This document shows positions 26,093 through 34,866 of a DNA stretch of 64,000 nucleotides, piece after piece. The stretch is from Pontibacter sp. FD36. GTDB lineage: Bacteria; Bacteroidota; Bacteroidia; Cytophagales; Hymenobacteraceae. The notes under the pieces are model-generated. The model worked only from the letters and a program-made list of their open reading frames with translations, had not been told where the DNA came from and did no database searches. The stretch lies in the NCBI RefSeq assembly GCF_015686655.1, contig NZ_JADPMP010000002.1, positions 1 to 64,000 on the forward strand, given 5' to 3'. A program made the translations under genes and the position numbers. Position 1 is the first letter of the stretch. Every line of letters starts with the position of its first letter.

Positions 26093-27537
26093 CAGAAAAA
26101 GAACTTGAAGAGATAAGGCGCAAAATGCTGGAGCTCGAAGAGGAGCCTCCTGTAGGAAGCTGGAAGAGTATACAAGCCGAAGTAAAACCAAAGCAGGACT
26201 GGTCGTGGCTGAAGTGGTTGTTACCGCTACTGCTGCTGGTAGGTATAGGTACGCATCAGCTAAAACAAACTGAGCCATCCGGCAGCCAGGTTGAGCAAAG
26301 CGCCCATGCCACCACAAAAACGCAAGATGCTGCCATGATACCTGTGCCTGATAGTCAACCTGGAGAGCAGCAGAATCAAAATAAAGCAGAAGCAAAGCTA
26401 CCAACAGAGCAGCCAGGTCAACAAAACAGCACACGTCTGCCTGCCAGCGTTTCTGTAGCGAAAGCCACACTGCCTGCACCGTCAGGTATAGCGCATCGTC
26501 CTGAGGCAGAAGCTATACCTTTCCTATCTTCCAATACACCACATATCACCACTTGGGCTGATAGCGCAGAAAGAAATCACCGTTACCTGGCCAAAAAGCG
26601 CTTAGCTCCTGTTGCGCTTCAGCTTCCGGTAGCAGCGAAGCGAAAAAGGGTGGATCATGAGACTGCCACAGGTATAGCCAAGGTGCTGGCAGGAGAAGCG
26701 GCTACTTCTGAAAAAGAAGGAGCAGAGGTTAATGCAGAAGAGGAAAAGCCTGAAAAAGCAGCTATACCTGAAAAAAAACTGGACGAGCAACCAAAACCAG
26801 CGAAGCCTGCTCCGCAGGAAAAGCAACAAGCCAGCAGAAACGAATGGACGGCAGGTGTATACTTTGCCCCACGCTATGCTTTCCGGAAATTTTTACCCAA
26901 TGCTACGGATGATGTGCTTATTACAAAGGTGAGCAGTGCCAATCAGCTGGACCCGGAGCGGATGGGCTTTGAGTTTGGCGCAAATTATAGCCGGGTATTA
27001 ACGCCCAGGCTTTTTGGCGAAGCAGGTCTGAGCTGGATGCAGCTGAAGGAAAACGTTGCCTATACCTTGACCACAGGTGAACTGGAAAATACGAATGTAA
27101 GAGAGTCAGGCAGCGGGCAGATCGTAGTGGAGTCAACACTCAAAACAGAAGAGCGCCAGCTAATCAGTTCCTATGCCTATGCCGGGCTTCGGTTGGGCAC
27201 TACGTATTACTTTATGGAGCGTGGAAAAAGCAGGCTGAACATAACGGTGGGAGGTGGCGCCAATTTGCTGGTGAAAGGCAGAACCCAACGCTACAGCAAC
27301 GGTGTTTGGACCGAGACAGTGGAGTTTCCGTCTGTAGAGAACATTCTGGAGCAGTCTAACTATAATCTGCAGCTCGGGGTTGGCTACAATTCAACAATGT
27401 TGGAGAACTATGAAGTAACGCTGATGCCGGCCATCAATTACTTCCTGGGTTCCACTTTTAAAGAGCGGGAGCCACTGGGGCTCAAGCCATATTCGCTGGG
27501 GCTGACCCTTCAGCTAAAGAAGCGCTTTAACCGGTAA
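26086..27537 (+). CDS. Membrane-anchored protein with C-terminal beta-barrel-like domain, putative anti-sigma partner
   Basis: A 483-residue protein of unusual layout. Residues 1-40 are a charged cytoplasmic-like segment (LEEEPPVGSWKSIQAEV), and residues 42-58 are one membrane helix (WLKWLLPLLLLVGIG). Residues 60-265 are a Gln/Lys/Glu/Pro-rich linker. From about 270 the sequence is amphipathic strands (WTAGVYFAPRYAFRKF, ATYLN-free turns, LGVGYNSTMLENYEVTLMPA) ending LTLQLKKRFNR, as in OMP_b-brl-type domains. It overlaps the sigma gene by 7 bases. I infer that the N-terminus binds the sigma factor while the C-terminus reaches the outer membrane. This is not shown by sequence alone. Confidence 0.75.
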   Translation: MLTEKELEEIRRKMLELEEEPPVGSWKSIQAEVKPKQDWSWLKWLLPLLLLVGIGTHQLKQTEPSGSQVEQSAHATTKTQDAAMIPVPDSQPGEQQNQNKAEAKLPTEQPGQQNSTRLPASVSVAKATLPAPSGIAHRPEAEAIPFLSSNTPHITTWADSAERNHRYLAKKRLAPVALQLPVAAKRKRVDHETATGIAKVLAGEAATSEKEGAEVNAEEEKPEKAAIPEKKLDEQPKPAKPAPQEKQQASRNEWTAGVYFAPRYAFRKFLPNATDDVLITKVSSANQLDPERMGFEFGANYSRVLTPRLFGEAGLSWMQLKENVAYTLTTGELENTNVRESGSGQIVVESTLKTEERQLISSYAYAGLRLGTTYYFMERGKSRLNITVGGGANLLVKGRTQRYSNGVWTETVEFPSVENILEQSNYNLQLGVGYNSTMLENYEVTLMPAINYFLGSTFKEREPLGLKPYSLGLTLQLKKRFNR

Positions 27538-27637
27538 GTTGTTCGGTTGGACTGGTAGTAACCTGAGCCTATACCTGCCCATGTGTAGCAGCTGCCTTGC
27601 TGCTAGTCAGGTATTAGGATTGTCCCAAAAGGAATAA

Positions 27638-27675
27638 GAAGAGGGGGTAGCTGACGCTATTCCCTCTTTTGTTTT
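27638..27675 (+). terminator. Terminator of the sigma-factor operon
   Basis: A 13-bp stem including two G-T pairs (27638-27650 with 27655-27667) encloses a TGAC loop. It is followed by TTGTTTTTA. It lies 100 bases after the barrel gene. Confidence 0.85.
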
Positions 27676-27814
27676 TATGCACGTTCAGTGGTTTCCATTC
27701 AGTACCGGAGCAAATAAATAATCTGCGAAATTATTATAATATTTTTTAACGGCAGGCAACGGTCGGGTGGTGCCGCTTGTCTTATGACTAAATAAAACTA
27801 TACAGAATACCGTC

Positions 27815-28630
27815 ATGAAATCAAATCATTTAGTGCTGTTGGCTGGGCTGGTTGTGTCCACCTTCATGTTCTCTTCCTGCGAAGAAGAGACGATCTTACC
27901 TGCGCCGACAGGCAAACCTTCGACAGGTACACCAACCACTACGCCGCCTACGACCACACCGCCCAACAACCAGGGCCAGCCGCCCGTGACGACCAACAGT
28001 TTGCTGAAGCAGCTTGGTACCCGTGTGTTCCGTTACGATGCGCAAAACAGGTTGGTAGAGTTGAGCTATACCGATCAGCATTGGCATGGCTATACCGTGA
28101 TCTGGGAGGGAAACAAGCCGGTGCGACTCAACTTCAAGGGAGGGGAGCATTACCTGCTCTATACCTATGAGGGCGACAAGGTGATCGAAGCCATCACTTA
28201 TTCCCGCGATCAGCAGCCGATCTACCACTATACCTATGCCTACGAGGGCGACAGGCTGGTAAAGGAGGTCAACATCAGCTATGCGACTTCAGCGGAAGGC
28301 AGGCTCCATGTGACCGACTATAAGTATGACGGGAATGGCAACCTGACCGAGCTGGTGCAGGCCTGGTCGACCGACAGCAAAGCTGAAAACCTGGGCAGAC
28401 CTGTGACTATCGCATGGGGAGCTTACGACGACAAGCCGAACCCGCTGCCTTATGTTCAGAGCACCATGTTTTTGCCTGGCGTGAAATTGTTCCAAAATAA
28501 CCCGGGCTTCCGGGACGAAGAGCTCTATACCTACAGCTACCACGAGTCCGGTATGCCAAAGCAGCGCTTCTCCAAACTGAAGGCCTACCCGCACGTGCCG
28601 GCTATCAGCGAAAGCTATCAATACGAGTAA
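27815..28630 (+). CDS. Lipoprotein with YD-repeat-like strands, paralogue 1
   Basis: A 271-residue lipoprotein. The signal and lipobox are VVSTFMFSSCEEE. A Thr/Pro-rich stalk follows (STGTPTTTPPTTTPP). Then come short strand pairs typical of YD/RHS-like repeats (RYDAQNRLVELSYTD, LLYTYEGDKVIEAI, YKYDGNGNLTELV). The gene at 33098-33913 has exactly the same length and layout. No Rhs toxin core is present. It is probably a surface protein of unknown role. It is followed by a strong terminator and precedes the AsmA-like gene. Confidence 0.82.
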   Translation: MKSNHLVLLAGLVVSTFMFSSCEEETILPAPTGKPSTGTPTTTPPTTTPPNNQGQPPVTTNSLLKQLGTRVFRYDAQNRLVELSYTDQHWHGYTVIWEGNKPVRLNFKGGEHYLLYTYEGDKVIEAITYSRDQQPIYHYTYAYEGDRLVKEVNISYATSAEGRLHVTDYKYDGNGNLTELVQAWSTDSKAENLGRPVTIAWGAYDDKPNPLPYVQSTMFLPGVKLFQNNPGFRDEELYTYSYHESGMPKQRFSKLKAYPHVPAISESYQYE

Positions 28631-28652
28631 CATACAGTCAAGCTATGAAAGT

Positions 28653-28692
28653 AAAAGAGCCGCCTTTCCGAGTGGAAGGAGCGGCTCTTTTT
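28653..28692 (+). terminator. Terminator of lipoprotein paralogue 1
   Basis: Stem AAAAGAGCCGC (28653-28663) with GCGGCTCTTTT (28681-28691), ending in T residues. The same stem sequence recurs after paralogue 2 at 33936-33974, suggesting the duplication included the terminator. Confidence 0.9.
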
Positions 28693-28725
28693 GCTATATA
28701 CACAGGCCTCCTCTTGCTGTGTTAT

Positions 28726-28866
28726 TCTGAGAAAGCTAATGAATTAGCTTTTCGTAAATGACCTGAGTTTTATACTGGGCGAGAAGTCCTTGTCCGATTT
28801 GTGATGGTAACGAGTAGCGGATCTATGTTTAGCACAGGTCTAGCGATAACCCATTCTTAAGAGTAA
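28726..28866 (-). pseudogene. Degraded fragment of a DUF3427-helicase gene
   Basis: About 140 bases align without large gaps to 18070-18214, inside the DUF3427 part of the helicase gene. Shared blocks on the plus strand include TCTGAGA, CTTTTCG, TATACTG, GAGAAGTC and GGTAACGAGTAG. In minus-strand translation the piece LLVT of LLLVTLNKSDKDFSPS is kept, but frames are broken. It is the only remnant seen between the lipoprotein terminator and the AsmA-like gene. The alignment was made by eye. Confidence 0.65.
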
Positions 28867-29001
28867 GTTCAAAAAATGATAGAGCTATTCTCTAATTACT
28901 ATGGCTCCCCCTTCAAAAATATCCCAAAGTCCTTCCTCCCGTAAAACAAGGCACTGGCATCCGGTTATGCCTTTCACCTTTTCCCCGAATAGAAACGATT
29001 T

Positions 29002-32000
29002 ATGTCAGAACCAGCTACGCCCGGCAAGGGCCGGAAAGCCTTGAGAATTACAGCTATCGTGCTTGTGAGTTTCGCGGGTTTGCTGCTGCTGGCGCTCTTT
29101 GTCCTCTTCCTTTTTGCCGAACCCCTGGTGGAGCGATTTCTCAAAAAGCAGGTAGCTGAGCAAACACAGGGGCTTTATCAACTCGAGCTGGACGAATTGG
29201 ATCTGAGTCTGCGCAACTGGGGCCTTACCGTGCATGGGCTGCAACTGACCCCTGATACCGCTGTGCACCGACAGCAAAAGGAGAAGGGGCAGGCCAGTCC
29301 CAGTTTGTTCGAAGTGAAAAGCCCGAAGCTGGAAATCACGGGTATCAACCTCCGTGCGCTCATCTTCAACGACCGCTTAGCGTTGGGCAAGGTCACGGCA
29401 GAACGACCAGAGATCACACACCTGCACGATGCGTCTGTCACGAAGAAGGGCCAGCAGGACTCCCAAGGAAACGGCGGTCTGGAGGAGTTGCGCATCCGTG
29501 AAATAGACCTGCAGGAGGGGAGTTACCGCTACCAGCTGCTGGGGGGGCAGGGGAGGCCGCAGCATGACATCCCGGAACTGTCGCTGCAGGTGCAAGAGCT
29601 GCAACTGGATCTGCAGGCGCAAGGTGATATCAGCCGTATGGTGCAGGCAGATGCCCTTGACCTCGACATCCGGCGCTATACCTACCAGGCACCCGACAGC
29701 GTGTACACCATCCGTGTTGGGCAGTTTACCTACGCTTCGGGACAACAGGAACTGAAAGCGCAGCACATTGCCGTGCAGCCAAACCTGCAGGCCAATGCCG
29801 CACTCCCCCAAGAACAGGCCAATCGCAGCCTGTACCAGTTCAGTTCGCCACTGCTCGAAATAAATGGACTGGATGTGGCTACAGCCTGGGAAACAAAAGA
29901 CCTACAGCTCGACCAGCTGCTTTTAGAGAGCGGGAGTCTGCAAATACACGAAAACTCCAACGTGCCTGAAGACCCGGAAAGCCCCAGTCTGGAAGAGCAG
30001 TATGCGCAGCTGTCGCCTTACCTGCGGGCGCTGGGAATAAAAGAGCTTCGCCTGAGAAATGGCAGTTTTTCTTATCACCTGGGAGCAGATACGGCGCAGT
30101 CCATTCATCGCCTGACCGAGGCTAACCTGCACCTGGAAGACCTGCAGCTCGACTCGGTTTCGCTATTTGCCCCCAATGAAAAAGCCTTTGCAGATGCGGT
30201 CAGTATCACGACGGGCCGTTATACCTACAACCCTGTACAGAGTCCCTATACCTTGCAGGCAGGCGGCATGCAGCTGTCCACCCGCGACAAGCTGCTCGAG
30301 GCAAAGGCCCTGCACCTGGCCGGCGACTGGAACAAAAACGACAGGTTGAAAAGTAAGGACCTGGCAAAGCACACGCTATTCGACGTCCGGCTGCCGCAGC
30401 TGCGTTTTGAGGAAATGGACTTACTGGAGGCGATCCAAACCTCACGCCTAACGATTGGCAGTATAAAAGTTGAACAGCCACTGATCGATGTGCGCACCGA
30501 CCAGCGTGTGCCGAAGTCAGACGAAGGGCCTGATCTGCAGGAGCTGTACGGGCAGGTGTCGGATGTGGTGAGCAGCCTGCAGGTAGGGGAGATCCGCATA
30601 CGCGATGCCGCCCTTACACAGCACAGCAAGAATAGAAACATACAGCGCCTGCAGTATCTGGAACATGCTTCACTTTTGGCCACTGGCCTGGAACTCGATT
30701 CTGCCTTTGTTTTCAGCTCCGATACTACCATCCCTCTGCAGGACCTGGTGGTGTCGGCCCGGAACTACCGCTACCGAATGCCCGACAATACCTATACCTT
30801 CACCCTGGGCGGACTTCGCTATTCTACCCGGCAGCAGGAGTTCACGGCCCGGTCCATTGACGTAAACTCGAACCTGCAGGCCAATGACCGGCAGAAGCGA
30901 TACAATAATGCCAGCCGCAAGCTGATGGACCTGTCGGCACATGCCTTGCAGATCACCGGACTGGACCTGATCAGAGCGGTGAACACCAGGCGGCTGGAGG
31001 CAGACCAGCTTGTGCTCCGGCAACCGGAAGTGGCCATGCTGCTCGACCGGCAGGTGGCAGAGTCTTCCAGTTCAGGGCAGCAGGACGCGGGAAAGGCGCT
31101 TTTTGAGAGGCTCGATCTGATTTCGGTGAACACCATCCGGCTGGAGGACGGCTCCTTTACCTTCAGCGAAAAACTCCGGCGGGTAATGCGCACCCATCAG
31201 TTGGAGCATGCCACTACCACCATATCCGGTTTTCAGCTCACCCCGGAAAGTTTTGCCAACCTGAATGACACACTGCCGATGGAAGAACTGACCCTGCTGG
31301 CAACAGACTATACCTACCGCTCCACTGACAGCCTGTATACCTTCTACCTGGACAGTCTGCACTACTCCAGCAGGCAGCAGGAGCTGGTAGCCCGTACCCT
31401 GCAGGTGAATGCCGACAGGGAGGTGAACGAGCGCCTGAAAGTCTCCGAGCCGGATCTGGCCAGCCACAACCTGATCAACATTTCCGCCCGAAGATCGCGC
31501 ATTTCAGGCTTTAACCTGATTCATGCCTATGCCACGGGTCAGTACCACATGGATAGGCTGCTGCTTGCCGGCCCTGAGGTGAACATACTGCAGAACCAGG
31601 ATGTGCCCACTGGAGGGAGCTTTGCCCTGGCCGAGCAGGATACTGCCTCCGACAACGGCGCTGCTGAGCAGGTTGAAGAACTGGTCTCTACTTTGCGGAT
31701 AGGGCGGATAGATGTGACAGACGGAGAATTTGACTTTGGAATATTACGGGACGATACCATCCGAAGCAGCCATACCATGGCCCATGTGGCGCTGGGCATC
31801 GATCAGCTTCGGCTTGTGTCGCTGGAGGAAAACGACCCACTGGATATCTTTGATGTCGACGATATTGAGGTGCTGATAAAAGGCTATTCCTACTACATGC
31901 CCGACAGCCTGTATGCGCTGGAGATCAATGAAATCACGGCTTCAATGCAGCATCATTCTCTGCTGGTTGACAGCCTTCGGTTGCGGCCTCTTTTCAGCAA

Positions 32001-32910
32001 AGAAGAATATGCCGACCTGTTTGAATATGCCCGCGACCGCGTGGACCTGGCCGTACCTGAAATTGAGTTGGTGAACGTCAGTTTGCGTGCCCTGTTCAAC
32101 AGCCAGGATCTGATCGCGCACAAAATGCTCATCCGCAACCCGGATGTGGAGGTCTATCGCGACAACAGCATCGGCCTCGATCCGGACCAAAAGCCACCGA
32201 CCCTGCAACAAATGCTGCGCGATGCGGAGCTCTACATCCGGCTCGACACGGTCATCGTAGACAGGAAAGACCTCGTACATCCGGTGATCGCCATCAATGC
32301 AGACAAACCGGGTGTGTTCCGGTTGGAAGATGTCCATTTAGAGCTGTTCAACGTCACGAACGACTCGACATTCATTAGCCATAACAACATCATTACAGCA
32401 GACGTGTCGGCCCAATTGATGGGGGCAAGCACCCTGCAGGGGCGCTATAAATTTGAGATGAATCATCCGGATGACCGCTATACCTACGAGGGCACCCTGG
32501 ACCCGATGGATTTTACGGCGCTGAACCCTTTGTTTGAGAACATGATGTTTCTCCGGATCAGCAGCGGGCAGATCGGCAAGGCCACTTTTTCGATTGAGTC
32601 GACGGCAACGGCATCCACAGGGCAAATGCATTTTCCGTATTCCAACCTGAAGATACAGCTCCTGAGCAAAGACGATCCGGAGAACCCCGGCCTGCTGCTA
32701 CGGGTCGGCAACCGGCTCATCAATACGCTGATCGTGAAGACCAACAACCCCTCCACGCTGGGTAAATTCAGAAAGGGAGAAGTGGAAGAAGAGCGGGACA
32801 TGCAGCGGGCAGTTACCCATCATATGGGCCAGTCCCTGCTCGATGGTGTTACCACCAGCCTGATGGTTGGCTGGGTGGAGCGGATCGTTTCAATTTTCGT
32901 GGATCTGTAA
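29002..32910 (+). CDS. Large AsmA-like membrane-anchored protein with five internal repeats
   Basis: A 1302-residue protein. One N-terminal membrane helix (ITAIVLVSFAGLLLLALFVL) is followed by YQLELDELDLSLRNWGLTVH, typical of AsmA/DUF748-like proteins of the periplasm. Five repeats are marked by Y(T/R/S)Y-PD(S/N)-Y(T/A) blocks near residues 224, 406, 588, 768 and 961: YTYQAPDSVYTI, YTYNPVQSPYTL, YRYRMPDNTYTF, YTYRSTDSLYTF and YSYYMPDSLYAL. Spacing is about 182 residues, and the C-terminus has an AsmA-like end. AsmA/TamB/VPS13-type proteins move lipid along a beta-groove between membranes; that role here is inferred. It is flanked by paralogous lipoproteins. Confidence 0.85.
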   Translation: MSEPATPGKGRKALRITAIVLVSFAGLLLLALFVLFLFAEPLVERFLKKQVAEQTQGLYQLELDELDLSLRNWGLTVHGLQLTPDTAVHRQQKEKGQASPSLFEVKSPKLEITGINLRALIFNDRLALGKVTAERPEITHLHDASVTKKGQQDSQGNGGLEELRIREIDLQEGSYRYQLLGGQGRPQHDIPELSLQVQELQLDLQAQGDISRMVQADALDLDIRRYTYQAPDSVYTIRVGQFTYASGQQELKAQHIAVQPNLQANAALPQEQANRSLYQFSSPLLEINGLDVATAWETKDLQLDQLLLESGSLQIHENSNVPEDPESPSLEEQYAQLSPYLRALGIKELRLRNGSFSYHLGADTAQSIHRLTEANLHLEDLQLDSVSLFAPNEKAFADAVSITTGRYTYNPVQSPYTLQAGGMQLSTRDKLLEAKALHLAGDWNKNDRLKSKDLAKHTLFDVRLPQLRFEEMDLLEAIQTSRLTIGSIKVEQPLIDVRTDQRVPKSDEGPDLQELYGQVSDVVSSLQVGEIRIRDAALTQHSKNRNIQRLQYLEHASLLATGLELDSAFVFSSDTTIPLQDLVVSARNYRYRMPDNTYTFTLGGLRYSTRQQEFTARSIDVNSNLQANDRQKRYNNASRKLMDLSAHALQITGLDLIRAVNTRRLEADQLVLRQPEVAMLLDRQVAESSSSGQQDAGKALFERLDLISVNTIRLEDGSFTFSEKLRRVMRTHQLEHATTTISGFQLTPESFANLNDTLPMEELTLLATDYTYRSTDSLYTFYLDSLHYSSRQQELVARTLQVNADREVNERLKVSEPDLASHNLINISARRSRISGFNLIHAYATGQYHMDRLLLAGPEVNILQNQDVPTGGSFALAEQDTASDNGAAEQVEELVSTLRIGRIDVTDGEFDFGILRDDTIRSSHTMAHVALGIDQLRLVSLEENDPLDIFDVDDIEVLIKGYSYYMPDSLYALEINEITASMQHHSLLVDSLRLRPLFSKEEYADLFEYARDRVDLAVPEIELVNVSLRALFNSQDLIAHKMLIRNPDVEVYRDNSIGLDPDQKPPTLQQMLRDAELYIRLDTVIVDRKDLVHPVIAINADKPGVFRLEDVHLELFNVTNDSTFISHNNIITADVSAQLMGASTLQGRYKFEMNHPDDRYTYEGTLDPMDFTALNPLFENMMFLRISSGQIGKATFSIESTATASTGQMHFPYSNLKIQLLSKDDPENPGLLLRVGNRLINTLIVKTNNPSTLGKFRKGEVEEERDMQRAVTHHMGQSLLDGVTTSLMVGWVERIVSIFVDL

Positions 32911-32931
32911 AAGTCAACTGTTGCCTTTTGC

Positions 32932-32960
32932 CACGAGTGGACAGCTCCTGTCCACTCGTG
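32932..32960. terminator. Perfect hairpin after the AsmA-like gene
   Basis: A 13-bp perfect inverted repeat, CACGAGTGGACAG with CTGTCCACTCGTG (32932-32944 and 32948-32960), has a 3-base loop and lies 22 bases after the stop. There is no T run, so it may protect the 3' end or pause transcription and not act as an intrinsic terminator. Confidence 0.7.
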
Positions 32961-33097
32961 AACACTCTACTTCACTTCCCATACGCTAACCCCATCTTTT
33001 ACCAGCACTTTTCTGCCTTTAGCCCGAAATATTAGCCTTTGCTAATTTTTGGCATATATCTTGATATCGGTATTTTAAATATACCACTAATAAAACT

Positions 33098-33913
33098 ATG
33101 AAAAGTTCTAGCGTAAAACCCCGTTTACTCTTGCTGTTGGCCGGATTTGGATTTTCCCTGCTAACGCTCACTTCCTGCGATAAAGAGGAAGTCCTGCCTG
33201 CCGCACCAACCAAACCTTCGACAGGTACCCCGACCACCACGCCGCCTACGACTACACCACCTGTCACGGCGAATAGCCTGCTGCAGCAATTTGAGACACA
33301 GCGCTATAAGTATGATGCACAAAACAGGTTGATCGAGTTAAGCTTCACAAACCAAGGGGACATAGGCTATACCGTAGCTTATGAAAATGATAAACCTGTT
33401 CGACTGAACTACAGGAATGGTAATCATCTGTTGTATACCTATGCAGGTGAAAAGGTAGTGGAGGCAGTGCAGTACACCCCGGACAACAAGGTTCTTTTTC
33501 GCTTCCTGTTTGAGTACAGCGGCGATAAGCTTGTAAAAGAAACGACTTTGACTTACCTGTCAAATGAAACAGAACACCTGAGCATAAAAGACTATGTATA
33601 TGATGCGAACAGCAATCTAACGGATATCGTGATTACCTGGTCGCCGAGTAATAGCCCGGATGATATGCGTGGTCCGGGGGTTGTGAAGTTTGGCAACTAT
33701 GACAATAAGATTAATCCTGAACCTTATGCGAACATGTTCTTTTACTTGCCAAACGTAAAGCTGTACAGAAACAATCCGGGTTTCAGAGACCCTGGTATTA
33801 ATAAGACACTGTATACCTACACCTATCATGCCTCAGGTATGCCAGTGAAACGCTCTACCCAGATACAGGATTATCCGGAGTTGCCTCCCGCCGTAGAGGA
33901 GTATACCTACTAG
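33098..33913 (+). CDS. Lipoprotein with YD-repeat-like strands, paralogue 2
   Basis: A 271-residue lipoprotein closely similar in layout to the one at 27815. It has a signal with lipobox (LLTLTSCDKEE), a Thr/Pro stalk (STGTPTTTPPTTTPP) and YD-like strands (YKYDAQNRLIELSFTN, LLYTYAGEKVVEAV, DYVYDANSNLTDIV). It ends with the conserved FLPNVKLYRNNPGFRD-type block (here YLPNVKLYRNNPGFRD). The two copies bracket the AsmA-like gene and share a terminator stem. Function is unknown; a surface or scaffold role with the AsmA-like protein is a guess from position only. Confidence 0.82.
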   Translation: MKSSSVKPRLLLLLAGFGFSLLTLTSCDKEEVLPAAPTKPSTGTPTTTPPTTTPPVTANSLLQQFETQRYKYDAQNRLIELSFTNQGDIGYTVAYENDKPVRLNYRNGNHLLYTYAGEKVVEAVQYTPDNKVLFRFLFEYSGDKLVKETTLTYLSNETEHLSIKDYVYDANSNLTDIVITWSPSNSPDDMRGPGVVKFGNYDNKINPEPYANMFFYLPNVKLYRNNPGFRDPGINKTLYTYTYHASGMPVKRSTQIQDYPELPPAVEEYTY

Positions 33914-33935
33914 CAATAACTTCAGTCTCAAATTA

Positions 33936-33974
33936 AAAAGAGCCGCCTTCCTGAAAAGAAAAAGCGGCTCTTTT
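33936..33974. terminator. Bidirectional terminator
   Basis: Stem AAAAGAGCCGC (33936-33946) with GCGGCTCTTTT (33964-33974) lies between the convergent lipoprotein and SRPBCC genes. A and T runs on either side allow use on both strands. Confidence 0.9.
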
Positions 33975-33978
33975 GATT

Positions 33979-34866
33979 CTAGGATCCGGTTTCGCACATT
34001 TCCTTTATTTTCTGTAGTGCCTTAGGCCAGGTCTCTGAAAAGAAGGATTCGAACTCCTGATTCGAATCCACATCAACGCTCAGCTGTGTTTTTCCCTGCG
34101 CTTCGGTAAAGGTATAGTTCTCCAGGGCGCCGGCCCAGCCAGCTACTTCCGGACCGCTCGTGATTTCGTTGCCGTCCTGCACCAGGCCCAGGTGCTCGAT
34201 GCTGATAAACTGGTTCGGAACATTCTCTTTTATCCGGCTCACCATGCCGCCCACTTTGCCGTCTTCCTCTATTCCCAAAAACTGGATTTTGGCGCCTTTT
34301 TCCCAGGAACCTTTGTAGTGTGAAGTCGGGTGAAACACAGCGGTCCAGGCTTTGTACTGTTCCGGGTCGAGCATGGTGCGGTATACCTTGTCGGCGGGAG
34401 CTTCAATGCTGATGTCGTAGTGCAGGGTAACGGGTTTTGAAGATTCCTCCACGTACTTTTTGAAGTTGTCCAGAATGGCCTGCCAGCCCGCCTGCTGCAT
34501 TTCTGCCGAGTGGCTGGAGTCTGCTTCAAAAGATTCTGTGACACGGGTTTCATCGCCTTCGGACTCAAATCTGATCTCTACTTTGCGGCCATCCTCCAGG
34601 GTATAGGCAATGCGCTTGTGCTCCTGCACATCGGTGTAAGTGCCGTTGAAGTCGAAGCCCATGCTGCCGTCTTTGGCTTCCATGCGGGAGTTGAACTTGC
34701 CACCTACCTGGAGGTCGTTTTCTGCCTGTGGGGTATGCCAGTCATCGGAGGCATTATTCCACTTGGTGATGTGTTGGGGCTCGGTCCAGAACTGCCATAC
34801 TTTTTCAACCGGCGCCTGTATGCTGGTACCGATTGTGATGGGGCTTGTTTTTGCTGTGTTTTCCAT
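33979..34866 (-). CDS. Tandem SRPBCC (AHSA1-like) protein
   Basis: A 295-residue cytoplasmic protein made of two fused SRPBCC/AHSA1 domains. The first runs from ITIGTSIQAPVEKVWQFWTE to about residue 145, and the second from LHYDISIEAPADKVYRTMLD near residue 148. Each has the expected GGKF or KGAKIQFLG turn and a long C-terminal helix (AGWQAILDNFKKYVEE and FFSETWPKALQKIKEM). These folds bind hydrophobic ligands or chaperones; no specific ligand can be named. The bifunctional fusion is less common than single-domain forms. It is convergent with the upstream lipoprotein gene. Confidence 0.93.
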   Translation of the reverse strand: MENTAKTSPITIGTSIQAPVEKVWQFWTEPQHITKWNNASDDWHTPQAENDLQVGGKFNSRMEAKDGSMGFDFNGTYTDVQEHKRIAYTLEDGRKVEIRFESEGDETRVTESFEADSSHSAEMQQAGWQAILDNFKKYVEESSKPVTLHYDISIEAPADKVYRTMLDPEQYKAWTAVFHPTSHYKGSWEKGAKIQFLGIEEDGKVGGMVSRIKENVPNQFISIEHLGLVQDGNEITSGPEVAGWAGALENYTFTEAQGKTQLSVDVDSNQEFESFFSETWPKALQKIKEMCETGS

